NCBI GenBank assembly: GCA_002900995.3 | Contig: CM035305.1 | Coordinates: 3,642,467 to 3,706,466, forward strand | Direction of reading: 5' to 3' | Origin: Ganoderma boninense | Lineage: Eukaryota > Basidiomycota > Agaricomycetes > Polyporales > Polyporaceae | Length of the DNA: 64,000 nucleotides | Shown here: positions 12,418 to 23,983 of the stretch, piece by piece | How the letters are laid out: every line of letters begins with the position of its first letter | Numbering within the stretch: the first letter of the stretch is position 1 | Position numbers and translations under genes: made by a program | The notes under the pieces: generated by a model | The model's input: only the letters and a program-made list of their open reading frames with translations | What the model was told of the DNA's origin: nothing | Databases searched by the model: none

Positions 12418-13552
12418 ATGTCCACCGTCCACAACGCCAACGTCGCCTGCTGCACCATCCCCCCAGTCCACTCCGACTACACCCCCAAGGGCAAGTACAA
12501 GCCGTATGCCGGCTTCAATAAGGTCAGAAGCACCCTCGATCGCCAGAGGACGAGAAGCTCAACGACCGGGCTGTTGGATGCATGCCCAGGTCTATGTGAC
12601 TGGACCCGAGACCCCGGGCAGAGTGGCTATCATATGCGTGTATGATATCTTCGGGTAAGTTGCGCATATAGCGATTCATGTGGATACCCTGGACGTGCCA
12701 ATGCTGACAAGGGATGAAACCCTAGTTTCAAGCCGCAGACCCAGCAGGGCGCGGACATCATCGCGGAAGAACTCAAAGCGCAGGTCCTCATTCCCGACTT
12801 CTTCGAGCCCGGCGAGCCTTGGCCCGTCGACAAGTTCCCGCCCCAGGGCGAGGACAAGAAGAAGCTGCAGGAGTTCTTCGGCGGCCTTGCCAAGCCCGCC
12901 GATGCTGTCGCGAAGCTCATCAACGTCGCGAGGACACTGGAGTTGGAGGGCGTAGAGTTCGTCGCTGCCTATGGCTTCTGCTGGGGTTCGTTCGTTATAA
13001 ACGACCCGCGATCCGCTTGGCGTTCACACAGAGTATAGGGGGCAAGGTTGCTATCCTCGCTGGATCTGCGAATTCGACCCCCCTGGGCGCCGTCGCAGTC
13101 GTTCACCCTGCGTGAGTCCTTCAGGCCCTTGGACGCTGAGATGCTTTATGCTGAACTCTATGCTTGTCAGGATGCTTGCGCATGATGATATTCAGCACCT
13201 GAACATTCCCTTGGGCCTGTACCCAAGCAACGACGAGCCGTCCGACGAGGTCAAGAAAATGCGCGACATCATCGCCAAGAAGCCCATTGCCGCGAAGAGC
13301 GACTACAAGCACTATGACTCGTGCGTCGTTCCCTGTGCCTAGATTCCGACAGATAAATATAATCGCGGCCCGGTTAGGTTCCATGGGTTCGCTGCTGCTC
13401 GTGCTAACCTTGACGATCCCGAGAACAAGAAACAGTAAGTAAATTCCATCCATAATCTCCATTCCCTAAGTTAATGGCATGTTAGGTACGAGGACCTGTA
13501 CAGCCGCCTCTGCGGGTTCCTGTGCAATGTGAGTGGGATTTCTACCAAGTAA
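12418..13552 (+). CDS. Dienelactone hydrolase family protein
   Basis: Seven exons (about 12418-12522, 12590-12654, 12726-12985, 13039-13111, 13171-13320, 13378-13434, 13486-13552) give about 258 residues, all in frame. The alpha/beta-hydrolase fold is recognised from VYDIFGFKPQTQQGADIIAE. The Cys nucleophile motif is YGFCWGGK, split by an intron after Trp-Gly. An acid region follows at SNDEPSDEV, and the catalytic His lies in FHGFAAARAN. The C-terminus YEDLYSRLCGFL is typical of fungal relatives, which include yeast Aim2. Family members hydrolyse lactones or small esters, often cytosolic, and some act in aromatic degradation. The true substrate is unknown. The start at 12418 fits the family length. 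Confidence 0.88.
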
Positions 13553-14017
13553 AGGTGCTGATCCAGGGAGAAGAATGAGGACTGTTGTACATTATCCGAG
13601 AGTTCCTGTGATTGTGTTGTACAAATGTTATAAATCCTATAGCTAGAGAGCGTGTGCGAGATCAGCGGAGTCCAAATCGCGAAAACAGAAGGAACGGAAA
13701 AGCCCAGAGACATAACGTATGTGTATCAGTGCAGGGTATTCAAGATTCCGGAGGGTATCTTGTCGTTCACCTTCATCATCCAGAACGGACCAGCAGGATC
13801 ATCTGCGCAGCGGGTCAGCGTCGAGTTCCATGAGCCTGACCACTGGAAGTACCTCTATCATGGTGAGCCCCGGTCCAGATCCCAGCGATCCCTGCCGCGC
13901 TGCGAGCGTGGCCCAGCTGAACACCTTCGGCACTGCAAACGAAATATTGAACGAAGCTCGACAAATGGTCAGCGGCGGCACTCACCTCCACTGCATTCTT
14001 CCATCATAAGTCGTAAC
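13553..14017. other. Convergent 3' intergenic region
   Basis: Lies between the ends of the hydrolase gene (plus) and the F-box gene (minus). A plus-strand frame of about 220 codons at 13652-14314 crosses this stretch but runs antisense into the last exon of the F-box gene and has no recognisable domain. Confidence 0.45.
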
Positions 14018-15859
14018 CTATATGCGCTCCAGATCGTCAGCTCCTCCTTCATACAGACACGGACGAGAGTCATGGCCGATAACGACCTCACGCACAAACT
14101 GCCACCTCACGGTCCCGTCGGAGAGCACGCTGACCTTCCCGCGCACCGTCGCCGCTGCGCCATGGGAGTCCCCTTTAAAATAGAGCGTGGGGAATGCGGG
14201 ATCGTCGCAATCCGCGATCGGACGCTTGCCTGGGGCCTTAGCCTCGGGCGAGGAGACCGAGACGGAGGGGTCGATGGGGATCCTGTGCGGCTCGCTGAAG
14301 TATTCCTTGGGTGAGATGAGGGTGAGGTGCAGCTCGACGGGGCGCAGGGCCTCGTCGAACGGGTCGTCGAAGAACGAGGGGTCGTGTGGTCCTGGAGGGA
14401 GCAAGCTGTACTGCATAATCTGACAGGTGAGTAAGCGATTTCGTTAGGAGCAATAGGTGAAAGCTGACGTTGAACATATAGAGATCCCTGAGCAGACGGT
14501 ATAATACTCTCAGAAAGTATCCAGTGGCCAGAACAATCAGAGCGCCTACCTGTAGTCCATGAAGCACACGAACCGCCGCCACCTACCCGTCACGCCCGCC
14601 CAATCATCCTGCGGCAGGTCGCGCACTCCGACCATCGAGCCCGCTCGGAGAGCGTCCAGCTGGAACAGCGGCTTCTTGTAGAACCCCAAACTCGAAAGAG
14701 GCACCTCGCGCAGCTTCAGGCCGACGACGTTGAGGATGTGCTCGACGTGCTCCCAGTCAACGATCACCGTGCGCCCGTCCTCTGCCGTGCGGAACGGGCC
14801 CCAGAGCGTCTCGCGGCGGTACTTGCGCATGTCGTACACGAATGTCCGGCTCGCTCGGCGCAGGCGGTCCATGCGCGCGCGCGAGTCGCCGTTGAAGCTG
14901 CTCTCGTGCGCGAGCGCGACGTACGCCCGCAGCCGGCTCCGCAGCTGGTGCGCCTGCCGGAAGTGCTCCGGGATCCAGCACACGTCCGACGCATCGTACG
15001 CGTCGTTCACCTGCGCCTCCCCGGACTTCTTCGCGGCCTGTTCCAGGGTCTTCTCCGAATCGCCGGGGGCGTGACTCGACGACCCCACCGCGGACTCCGA
15101 CTCCGACGACGTGGGGGTCTGCAGGTCCTCCAAAGACGGGATATCGACGATTGCGCCCGTGTAGGCCGGCACGAGGTCGAGCAATTTGGTCTTGCGGAGG
15201 ACGCGATCCACCCAGTGGATGTTCTCGGAGCGCGCTGCATCGGAGTCGAGAGTGGCCGCGGCGTCGCTCCGTCCCGTCGCCTTCCCGTCCGCGCTCTTGC
15301 TTTCTAGGTCTATGCCGAGCTCCGACAGTGACGTCGCAGGCGCTGCGGTCTCTATCGCAGAGAGAAACGCCTCGTATGCCGCCTGGAGGCGCCGCGCGTC
15401 GCGCGTGCCCGACCCCGCGACTATCTCCGCCTGTATCCGCCTCTGAAGTTCGGATCGCCACTGTAGCTGGCTCTCATCTACCGTTGAACTTGCAGAATCC
15501 TGAGGTATTTGTGCCCCCTCTATCTCCGCATTCGGGAAAACAGTAAGCTGCCCCTTCGGCACGTGAACCGCCTTCCGTAAGTCGTCGAATGGGCGACCGA
15601 GATAAAGCTCGCGCCAGAGAAACTGGTCGTTGGGCTCGTAGACGAGCTTGTGCGCATACCGACAAGTCTGCGCGAACCGCTACAGAGGGTATCAGCACTG
15701 CGTAGTTTGGACACAAGGACCGGACAGAGGTGTCACTCGTACCGCGACATCCCGGGGGTCACTGACTGTGAGAATGCGTTCTAGGACCTCAACAGGGAGC
15801 GATAGCAACGAAGACGGTGCAGGCTCAGAGACACAGGACGTTGCGCCTGGCGTAGACAT
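14018..15859 (-). CDS. F-box domain protein
   Basis: Four exons read down from 15859: about 15859-15743, 15679-14550, a 19-nt microexon at 14488-14470, and 14419-14018, giving about 555 residues. The F-box spans exons 1 and 2: LSLPVEVLERILTVSDPRDV joined to RFAQTCRYAHKLVY. The middle region (DWEHVEHILNVVGLKLRE, GVTGRWRRFVCFMDY) and the end, which discusses as SDGTVRWQFV, match a recurrent agaricomycete F-box family. An SCF substrate-adaptor role follows from the family; the substrate is unknown. The microexon encodes only DLYMFN and its phases agree on both sides. The gene is convergent with the hydrolase gene. Confidence 0.85.
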
Positions 15860-16773
15860 GGTGGTTTATGTTCATGGTATCACGCTCGACTCGGAGCGGT
15901 GTGTGTTCGTTCTGACCAAGCATGGGAAACGCGGGAGATGTTGACCCCGGACCATCGGAGAACACATCCGACCACGAGCCGCTCTCAAGACGATCCCGGC
16001 TTGATTGGCTCGTATTCAGTACACGCACCGAGGTGTCAAAAGCCTAGAATCCTTGCCTTGAAGCAAATAGAACGTATCCCATGCGGTCGATTTCCACGCC
16101 CAGTCCACAACTTTATACCAGACTGCGTGGACACCACGAACCAAGTATCGCTGGCCAGAAATTCAAACGTCAAAGTGCACTAGCCATTCAAGCCAGCGTT
16201 GGATTCCGAGTCACAAATGATCAGCTATAAACCACAAATGCTTTCCTTCCTTATTCAATCACATGTATGTATTGACCTGTGTTGACACCGTGACGGTGAT
16301 AGCGCTCTACGTGCATCCTGCACGCCAGATGTCAATAGTCGCCACAATTCTGTCGGTGAGGTCAAATGTGTACCGCAAGGCAAATAAGCAAACGATGACT
16401 CACCAGCAGTATCGCGATAGGTAGGCCGCAGCTAAGGGGGAGGAAACGGATCGGATGCACATGACGTCTAGAGCGCAGCGAGCAGCCAGATGGACCTGGG
16501 GTGGTCGGAACGAGAACGAAGGCCGAAGGTCGCAGGCAAACGATAACGAGTCTAGTTTCAAATGGGAGGGGCGAGGGAGGATACAGAGTCCAGGTGCGGT
16601 GCACGAGAAATCCAAACGCGACGACCGAGGGGTCGGTTAAAGCATACACAGTTCAAGAGCCCTCAGGTGCCCAGGCGGTCAGAACCAGAAGTTCCACGAA
16701 AGAACGGGTGAAGGGGGAAGGGGGGTGGGGTCGCCAGAGATAGAGACAGAGACAGAGACTACGGCAACCAAGT
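15860..16773. other. Intergenic, nothing recognised
   Basis: Holds the upstream region of the F-box gene and the 3' flank of the next minus-strand gene. Short frames near 16362-16743 on both strands overlap and lack motifs. There are GA/CT-rich runs around 16700-16760. Confidence 0.45.
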
Positions 16774-17991
16774 TCAGATCATGCCGAGGACACGCAGGAG
16801 AAGGGGCAGGATGATAGGTGCGTAGATCATGTAAAAGACAATGATCCACCTGTCGATACGATTTTCTGGAAGGTTAAGCCAGCGGTGTTCCGGGACAACA
16901 GGTATCTCAGCTGGAAGGCGTGGTGGTGCAAAGGCGCAATCATCGACGGGAGCGGCAGGACGACGAACTTTGGCCTGAGTCGGTCGCACGGAAACAGAGG
17001 AGCTAGAGGCAGCCGGGGGTCCGCTGATAATTCCACGTCCGTGAGTTGTAGAAGAAGCCGCGCTCGTCGTTCGTGCCACCTTGAGCCTAGAAAGTCGGAT
17101 CAGAGTGGAGTTGTTTCTTTCTGCGGCATAGACTTCGTAGGAATACGCAGCGGCGCGGAAGGAGCTTGCTCCGCATCTCCGACGAGAGGCTTGTCAGAAT
17201 CAGCGTTCCCCAGGTCAGGAGGTGAATCCTCAACAGGTAGCGTCTGAGAGCCCGAAGCGCGAGGATGAGGACTAGGGCCAAAGTCGCGCCGGGGCCTGCG
17301 CAAGGTGATGCTACGAGGGACCTCCGGAAGCGCATACAACGGTGTCCCATGGGCGGCGTATGACCTGCTTTCAAGAGTGCCAGCAGAAGTTACACTAGAC
17401 CAGTCGTCGCAAAAGACTCGCAGAATGGAGCGCGGCTGCTCGGTCGTTTCCTGAGGTGCATATATGCGTGTCAGGTGAATCCAACTGATAGATTGAGTCT
17501 TATATAGGGCACATATATGGACGTACCTGGCCACGTTGTGGGACAGACAGACTCGGAGGTGGAGAGCTCGGGGCGACTCGACGAAGATTATCCGCCCAGT
17601 GGACGTGCAGACTCGGGAGCCGATCCCGGCGGGCCATACGACGCCTCCTTCTCACCGTAGTCTCCACCAGAGACACCTCCTTGACCTCGTTGGGGGGAGT
17701 CACTTTGGCCAACGGAACCGACTCGGGTTGGAACGAGGTCTTCCGGCGAAGCTTCCTCTCTACTACGACGTTGAGGCTTGACGTGCGGTCAGCAAGGACC
17801 TCGATCTTGAAGCTCTTCCGCCGCCGGCCGCGGGCTATTTTCTTGACGTTTGAAAGACGCGTGGCTGGCGTCATGACCATCGAGGGCTGGGTCGAGTTAC
17901 CAGCAGGTTGTGGGGTGTGAGAGAAACGCGGCGCAGGTAGTCGCACCTCGCTTTTGCGACGGATTTGGGCCCTCGTACGGATGGGGGACAT
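16774..17991 (-). CDS. Hypothetical protein with C-terminal membrane anchor
   Basis: Three exons read down from 17991. The first (to about 17527) is basic, with KKIARGRRRKSFKIEV, RRRRRMARRDR and then LHVHWADNLRRV. The second (about 17458 down to about 17110) is Pro/Ser-rich, containing CDDWSSVTSAGTLESRSY. The last, ending at 16774, finishes NLPENRIDRWIIVFYMIYAP plus another hydrophobic stretch, which looks like a tail anchor. The exon 1-2 join is clear. The exon 2-3 join is not: the frame that gives the anchor needs a weak GTCTAT donor and a 48-nt intron, while a stronger 60-nt intron gives a different frame. I do not recognise the family. The basic N-terminus plus tail anchor would suit an ER or nuclear-envelope protein, but that is inference. 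Confidence 0.5.
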
Positions 17992-18457
17992 CGTCTCTGT
18001 GTCTAGAACTCAGAAGCTTAGCAATCGAAGGGCCTGAGGATGTGGTGGTAGGAGGATAACCCTCATCAGTGCGATGAGGTTGTGAAGACGCCGGCGCTAA
18101 CAGTCTTGCATCATTGCGGCACCGTTGATCGCAATGAATCCATTCGCTCGGACTCGGACTTGTCGCCTTCCTCTCGCTTGTCCGCGTCATCCTCTGTCAT
18201 CGTTTGCTGTGACAGACACACCACCACCCACAAGTACACAAAGCAGATCAAGGTATATTTCCAGATCCGATTGTACTAAACTATTAAAGCTCTAGGCGAA
18301 GTCGATCGACAAAAGAACTATGTCGCTCGGAGATCCACCAAGATACAAATAATGCACATCCAGCCTCGCCGACGTAGAATATTGTAGCCATACACAGGAA
18401 GAGAGGTGTGTTGCGTAGACGGACTTCGGTCGTCAACGCTCTACTTTTTCAACAGGA
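17992..18457. other. Intergenic, nothing recognised
   Basis: Between two minus-strand genes. It holds the 5' flank of the hypothetical tail-anchored gene and the 3' flank of the ammonium transporter gene. No motif seen. Confidence 0.45.
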
Positions 18458-20325
18458 TTACGTTGAGGATTGGTCAGACGACACGGGATCTCCTTCAGAC
18501 TTCTCCGAAATCGATGCGAGGATGCCATTGGTGGGCTTAGGTTGGCCATTGGCAGGAGTACGGTCGCCGTGTTGCCTTGTCATCTGGCTGTCGGGAACAC
18601 CGTGGCGATCGCCAGCAGCTGTTGGAGGTTGTGTCTCCTTGTCGATCTGGCCCTTCCCAGAGTACACGGGTGTCCAGTCCATGTAGTCACGACGGACTTC
18701 GATATAATCAGACGCAAACTCGCCGATCTTAGAGAAGAGATAGTGAGAAGTTGGGACGTGATAATCTAAGAGGAAGGCAACGTACCTCAGTGTCGTCCAT
18801 ACCCGAGGCCTCTTCGTCGGGGGAGGCTCGGAGTTGCAAGCGCGGGATGTAGTCGAATACTTTCGCGATGACTGCGGTCACGACGAAGGAGTATGTGACA
18901 CAGGCTGCGATGTAACCGATCTGGATGTACAGTTGCTTCCAATTGCGGTTGAGCCACCCGCCGTTTGCAGAGGTGTTCACGCCGTCAAGAGCGATGATCG
19001 CCTTGTCCGCGAAAAAAGCGTTGAAGAGGAGGCCAATAATACCGCCTATGGCGTGCTCGGCGAGCAAATCTAGATGCGAACTCAGCAAGCCAAAATAAAG
19101 CGACCGTGCCGCTGTACTCACCGAGCGCGTCATCGATTCGGAGAAGGAACTTGACTGAAGCTCAACGTCAACAATCCGCGTTGCTCGTAGAGACAAGAGA
19201 CCGACGTACGCTTCGTGCTGTAGTTGGCGACCGCACCAACCACGATTCCCATAATCACGGCTGCCCACTGAGGGATGTACCCCGACGCAGGAGTAGCGGC
19301 GACAAGTCCAGCGATAGTACCCGAACAGAAGCCGACCATGGACCACTTGCGCTCGATACGGAAATCGAGCACACACCAAACGATGCCGGAGAGAGCGGCC
19401 GCGATCATCGAGTTCCAAATGGCCATGATCGCACGCAAGTTAGCGCCGAACGCCGAGCCACCGTTGAATCCCAGCCATCCGAACCACAGGATGAACGTCC
19501 CTAGGCCGACGAGCGATACGTTGTGGGGCCGGAAGTTGCGAAGCTCACGCTCGCTCCGGCGGCCGAGAACCCACGAGTAAGCAAGACCTGACATCCCACT
19601 TCCGATTTCGACCGGGCCACCACCTACCCCAGTCTAAATGAGCGCGTGACCAATTTTTGAAAACCCGATGACTCACCTGCATAGTCGAGGACACCCCACT
19701 TGAATCCCCAACCGTTGACATTCCACGCCCAGCATGCGATTGGGCAGTAGACCAGTGTCATCCAGATGAACGTGAAGAGCATGGCAGGGAACACGCGACC
19801 ACGGTCTGCGAGCGCGCCCATAAGGATAGCAACTGTGACACAAGCAAACTCCATCTGGTAGAAGCTGTAGAGGAGTTCGGGGATGAGGGGAGATCCTGGG
19901 CTGGGATCACCGAGGACCTTGCGAAGAGCAAAACTTCGCAGGTTTCCAATGTACCCATTGGAGGCCGTCGGAGAAAACGCGAGAGAGTAGCCCCAGAACC
20001 ACCATTGGAAGATGACGATAGCGTTACTTGCAGCTACTGCCCACACCAACGAAAGTGCGCTCTTTCGTCGCGACAGTCCAGAATAGAGGAATGCTGCGGG
20101 GGGGCGGGGTCGATGAGGACGGATGGGCGTCAATGGACGCAAAAGGGGACGGACTCACCGACACCCGGGACCATGAAGAAAACCAAAATGCCAGAAACTG
20201 CGATGAAGGAAACATCGCCGAGGTTGTACCTAGGCACTAAGGTTCTAATGTTTTCGTGAGGCAAGTTTTCGGCGAACTCACTGGCTGTTTGCGTCTCCTG
20301 CGAGTTTCGCGTCGGTGTCAGCCAT
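18458..20325 (-). CDS. Ammonium transporter, Amt/Mep family, Mep1/3-type
   Basis: Seven exons read down from 20325, about 510 residues: roughly 20325-20282, 20229-20159, 20093-19677, 19623-19210, 19154-19122, 19069-18786 and 18727-18458. Family landmarks are YNLGDVSFIAVSGILVFFMV, the GLSRRKSALS loop, IVIFQWWFWGYSLAFS, TLVYCPIACWAWN, LDYAGGGPVEIGSGMSGLAY, GWLGFNGGSAFGANLRA and AEHAIGGIIGLLFNAFF. The protein moves ammonium across the plasma membrane as a trimer. The first of the conserved twin pore histidines is Glu here (GGPVEIGSG, codon about 19607-19609), while the second is kept (AEHAIGG). In yeast this Glu marks Mep1 and Mep3 rather than the sensor Mep2. The 90-residue tail is cytoplasmic and polar. 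All joins keep frame. Confidence 0.93.
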
Positions 20326-20708
20326 GGTTTGGGGATGAGCAGCAGGGGGAGGCTTACGGGGGGTAATTCCAGCTCGCGCGGAAAGGGGTGAAAGAGTCAT
20401 GGTCGGTGTGGGGTATCGTAGACTGCCCTTATGCCACCACTGTCACGGCGAGGGGGTGAGGTGGAGAGAGGAGGAGGGGGTGTGAGAAGGAGAGAGGAAG
20501 GGCGGAGTGCATGAAAGATGTATGCAAGAGGTTGCGTTCTGGAGTGAGATCTGAGAACGGCGACCCGACTGTTTCCGCTTGAATTCTGTCCAGACTTCAC
20601 GGCATGAGACCCTGATGGGCGTTGAGGCATAAAATGTGGTCCGCACATTCACCGACCCCGATCGATGATAGCATGATCTACAGCCCGTCATTGCCTGCCG
20701 GGACGGGA

Positions 20709-20714
20709 GATAAG
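20709..20714 (+). promoter_or_regulatory. GATAAG site upstream of ammonium transporter
   Basis: Matches the HGATAR core bound by fungal nitrogen GATA factors of the AreA/NIT2/Gln3 type. It lies about 385 bases upstream of the transporter start codon. A six-base match is weak alone; location and gene function make it worth noting. Confidence 0.35.
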
Positions 20715-21066
20715 GGCCGCTGGACCAACTGGTAGCCGATGGTCGTCTGCCCCATTCCCCAGGCCCGATTGACGTCATGGCATGGAGTCTGTCAGGTCGA
20801 TCGCCTTGAAGCCAGGAGTGCGAAGGCGTTGTGTGTGCGGTGGATGGGCTGACCGGGCGAGCAAGGGGTGGGGTTGCAGCGCTGTGGAGAAGTGAATTCA
20901 CGCTAGCTGTGGGAGTAGCCGCAGTCGCACGAGCGGAATAAAGCATGGATGAGGAGGATGCCGCTGTCAGGGATAGCGACAGCCAATGCCCGCCACTTGA
21001 TTTTGCCCTGTTCTGATCCCGATCGCGGATCGCAGGCCTCGGCAAGTCAAAGTTCCAAGGCCCAGA

Positions 21067-21111
21067 GATAAGGCCTCGTTAGGCGCCCTGTGGCCCCTTG
21101 GCAGAGATAAG
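21067..21111 (+). promoter_or_regulatory. Paired GATAAG sites upstream of ammonium transporter
   Basis: Two AGAGATAAGG sequences occur 39 bases apart (GATAAG at about 21067 and 21106), some 740-790 bases before the transporter start. Pairs of HGATAR sites are typical of nitrogen-regulated fungal promoters. The shared flanks suggest they are not two independent chance hexamers. Confidence 0.4.
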
Positions 21112-22771
21112 GACTTGGACCCAGAGTGAGTTGGACCACACGCGCACAACGGTCCAGGAGGTGCTCACCGAGCGTCGCGTTACCAACCGCACCGTCAAAA
21201 TTCCTTCTCCTGAACCTAGCATCCCGCGAGTGGATGGACCGCGCCTTGGGCTGGAGAGTTCGTGGACTCAGGGGAAGGATGGTATACCCGTCGAACCACA
21301 ACTACCTCCAAAGGCAAAAGCCTACTCCGCACGTGACGAGGTTAACGCGACGCGACGTGTCCGCTACTTGTGCGTCGACGAGGACGGGAGAGGCAACGAA
21401 GACGGAGGATAGCGAAGCATGGCGACGTTCGAGAGAGCACAGAGGTGAGTAGAGGGAGGACATGGGGGTTGGCAAAACGTGGATCGCTGATAACGGATAC
21501 AAGGGGTGCCTATATAGCTTCTGCATGGCAGTCCGTCCCCCTGCGGTTATCTCTGTTCCCACATTGGCACCGTATCAACACGCCTTCATGTCACCGCAGG
21601 CACGCCCGCACGGAGACATGCCCGATTTGTTCCTCGGACGGGCGGCTCCAGTCTATCTTGCGATACTGGGCATTTTCTTATCGCTCGTGTGCCGACCGTC
21701 GACCAACTTCTGGCAAGTCTATCAATCTTGACAGATATTCTGGACGGTTCCTGAAGAAAATTAAAGTGTAAAAGTGCCCGCGCTTTGCCTCTCTACTTAT
21801 TATCATGCTTCGGGCTTCTGCTCGCCTCGAGTATCTTTGTGGCGTGCGAGCGCTGCAGTTGCCCAACTGGAAACGCGTCAGATAAATCAGGGCCTGTTAC
21901 GACATGACTTCGTCGAGACTGGCACACGTACCTGCTATTTTCTGAGCGCAGTGGCTTCGGTCCTTTGGTGGTTTGCTGCAACTGGACGAAGATGTGACAA
22001 ATTCAGCAATGCACGAGCGTGACCCACGCTAGCCTGATATGGCCACTCCCACGCGAAAGCGGTCTGTATGTTACCGCGTGCGAGCGCACCAGGAAACCAG
22101 AGCATGTAGTTCCATCCACCTCACGCGAGTCAGACACAGTGCTTTCAGTGCTCAGTATGAGCATTCTGTCGTGTCGTCGGCAGACGCGAACTTGTGGCTC
22201 GCCTAAAGCGGTGCGATTGGCGCCCGATTGGAGCAGTCACGTCGAGACTCGCCACAACTAAGTCACGCAGGTTTTTTTCGAAGGACACAGAGCATGCATA
22301 TGCAGCAACGACAGGACTAGCAGCGGACGCGACGGTCAATGTGATCGCCGTGCACACAGTACACACAAACGCGCAACGACACCCACCGCCCGTACAACAA
22401 CCGAGTCCGTCATAGCGCATAACGCAAGCATGGAGTGTAGTCCGCGATGTCAAATCGGCGAGGCTGGACGGGGAGGGGGAGGGGGAGGAGAGGGCAAGAT
22501 GGGATGGGGGTTGAGAGTCGGGAGCCACGCGGCTTCCCTCGGTGATCAGGCGAGGGGCCACGTGAGGCATGGGGGGCATGGTAGGAAGGGCGTAAAGAAA
22601 GACGGGGATGGGGACGTGGGAGTGGCATGGACGACGATGATGCAACGAGCGCATCTCCGTGAATGGAAGAAAAACTAATGCATATGCACGCGTCAGAACA
22701 TTCGGAGCGCCGGAGCGGTTGCGCACGGAGGAACTCACAGAGGCGGCGCACACGACCAGCCAGGGTGCGTA

Positions 22772-23983
22772 CTACCTCGGCCAGTACGTCGGTGTGGGCA
22801 ACCGGCTGCCGCACGACCGCACGGACGCCAAGCTCCCGCTGGACTTCATCGAGCGCAGACTCGCTGCACTGCCCCCGCTACGGCCGCGCCGTGCGGTAGA
22901 GTCGAGCAGCGGGAACGGGCCCGAGATGTCTGGCCGTCCACTGGCAGTTCCGAACGCTCTGGGCACTGTGTTCGCCTTCGCTTTCGTCTTCGGCGGCACA
23001 GCCTTGGGAGACGAGGACGCGGACGCAGTCGAGGGCCGGAAGAGCCATGAGAACGAAAAAAAGCCGGAGAGGCCCCTGGCCTTCTTCGGAGGGGGAGGGG
23101 ACATGCACGAGCTCGGCTCATGTTCGTCGTCATCGTTACTGTCGTCGTCTTCGTAGTGGATCGTGGGCATGTCCAAGAACTTGACCGAAGGGGCTTTATG
23201 TCGCCGGGTTTTAACGGACGCACTCGAGGAGAGGATGGACTTCGCTGGAGCGGGACGCGTCCGCGACGACGCTATGGACGACACGGATCCCGAGCGCTTG
23301 CGCGTCCGTGAGGGTGCGATGATGCGCTCGCTAGTGTGCCCTAGAACGGGCACGCTAGCACTGGAGTCCGTCGAGGACTTGGACGTGCTTTGGCGCATAC
23401 GGATGATCCCGGTCCAGAACGACGTTGAGATGATTCCATCGTCTGCCCGGCCGCGTTCAGCTGGACCTTCGGAGGACATCCATCCATTAGGACTAGCGAT
23501 CGCAGCGGAAACAAACGGAATCTCTGGGTATTCGTCGTACTCCGGAATGGATTCCATCGATATTTGTGATGATGAGGCATCGCTATCCGTGGCGGAGGGC
23601 GTAGGTGGCGTCTTCATTGGCGTCAAGATCCTGTTGGCTTATAAACAACACAAAAGATGAACTCACTGGGGTGTAAGAAATGGGAGTAGGACGGCCTTGT
23701 GGGACTTTCATAGGGTTGCGGCGCTGCCATGAGCGCAGTGCCTTGTCAGCGGAACTTTGCTGTCAATAGTACAGGGTCAGAAACACACCGAAGATGATGA
23801 TCCTTCTCCGAGTGTCGTTGAGGAAGAGCTGCTCCAAGAGTACTTCGAATAGGGACTATGAATACTAAGCAAGGGTAGAAGTGGCAAGTTACACACGTTT
23901 CTGCTCCTCCCTGACTGCTGCCAATCCGCCCATATACGCCCATCAGATTGAGGCACCGCGTAATAGCTATTTGACTTCTGCAT
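22772..23983 (-). CDS. Hypothetical Ser-rich protein
   Basis: The core is an open frame from 23626 to 22772 of about 285 codons. It is rich in Ser, Pro and charged residues, with TPMKTPPTPSATDSDASSSQ, an acidic patch YEDDDSNDDDEHEP after SVKFLDMPTIH, and a basic stretch KARGLSGFFSFSWLFRP. Upstream, short stretches look coding: QKSNSYYAVPQSDGRIWADW near 23983-23896, EVLLEQLFLNDTRRRIII near 23850-23800, and ADKALRSWQRRNPMKV near 23745-23690. All are bounded by GT..AG signals. The last upstream join to the core is out of phase by one base, so either my junction or the sequence is wrong. I do not recognise the family. The proline-directed Thr/Ser sites would suit a phosphoprotein, which is inference. 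Confidence 0.5.

Larger units (their letters stand above)
20326..22771. other. Long intergenic region upstream of the ammonium transporter
   Basis: No frame here shows a recognisable domain; the longest, such as minus 20443-21045 and minus 22145-22753, are low-complexity Ser/Pro/Arg shadows. GATAAG motifs lie in the first 800 bases upstream of the transporter (listed separately). A G-rich run near 22465-22500 lies within the far end. Confidence 0.5.

Noticed and set aside
13652..14314. 220-codon plus-strand frame between the hydrolase and F-box genes
   Set aside because: Runs antisense into the F-box last exon, has no recognised motif and no promoter space; parts look protein-like but nothing supports it.
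14757..15461. Arg-rich frame antisense or shifted to the F-box gene
   Set aside because: Out-of-frame reading of the same exon; the other frame has the conserved family motifs.
22465..22500. G-rich run as a possible regulatory quadruplex
   Set aside because: Single GA/GGGGA tract with no link to a start site; not enough to claim function.
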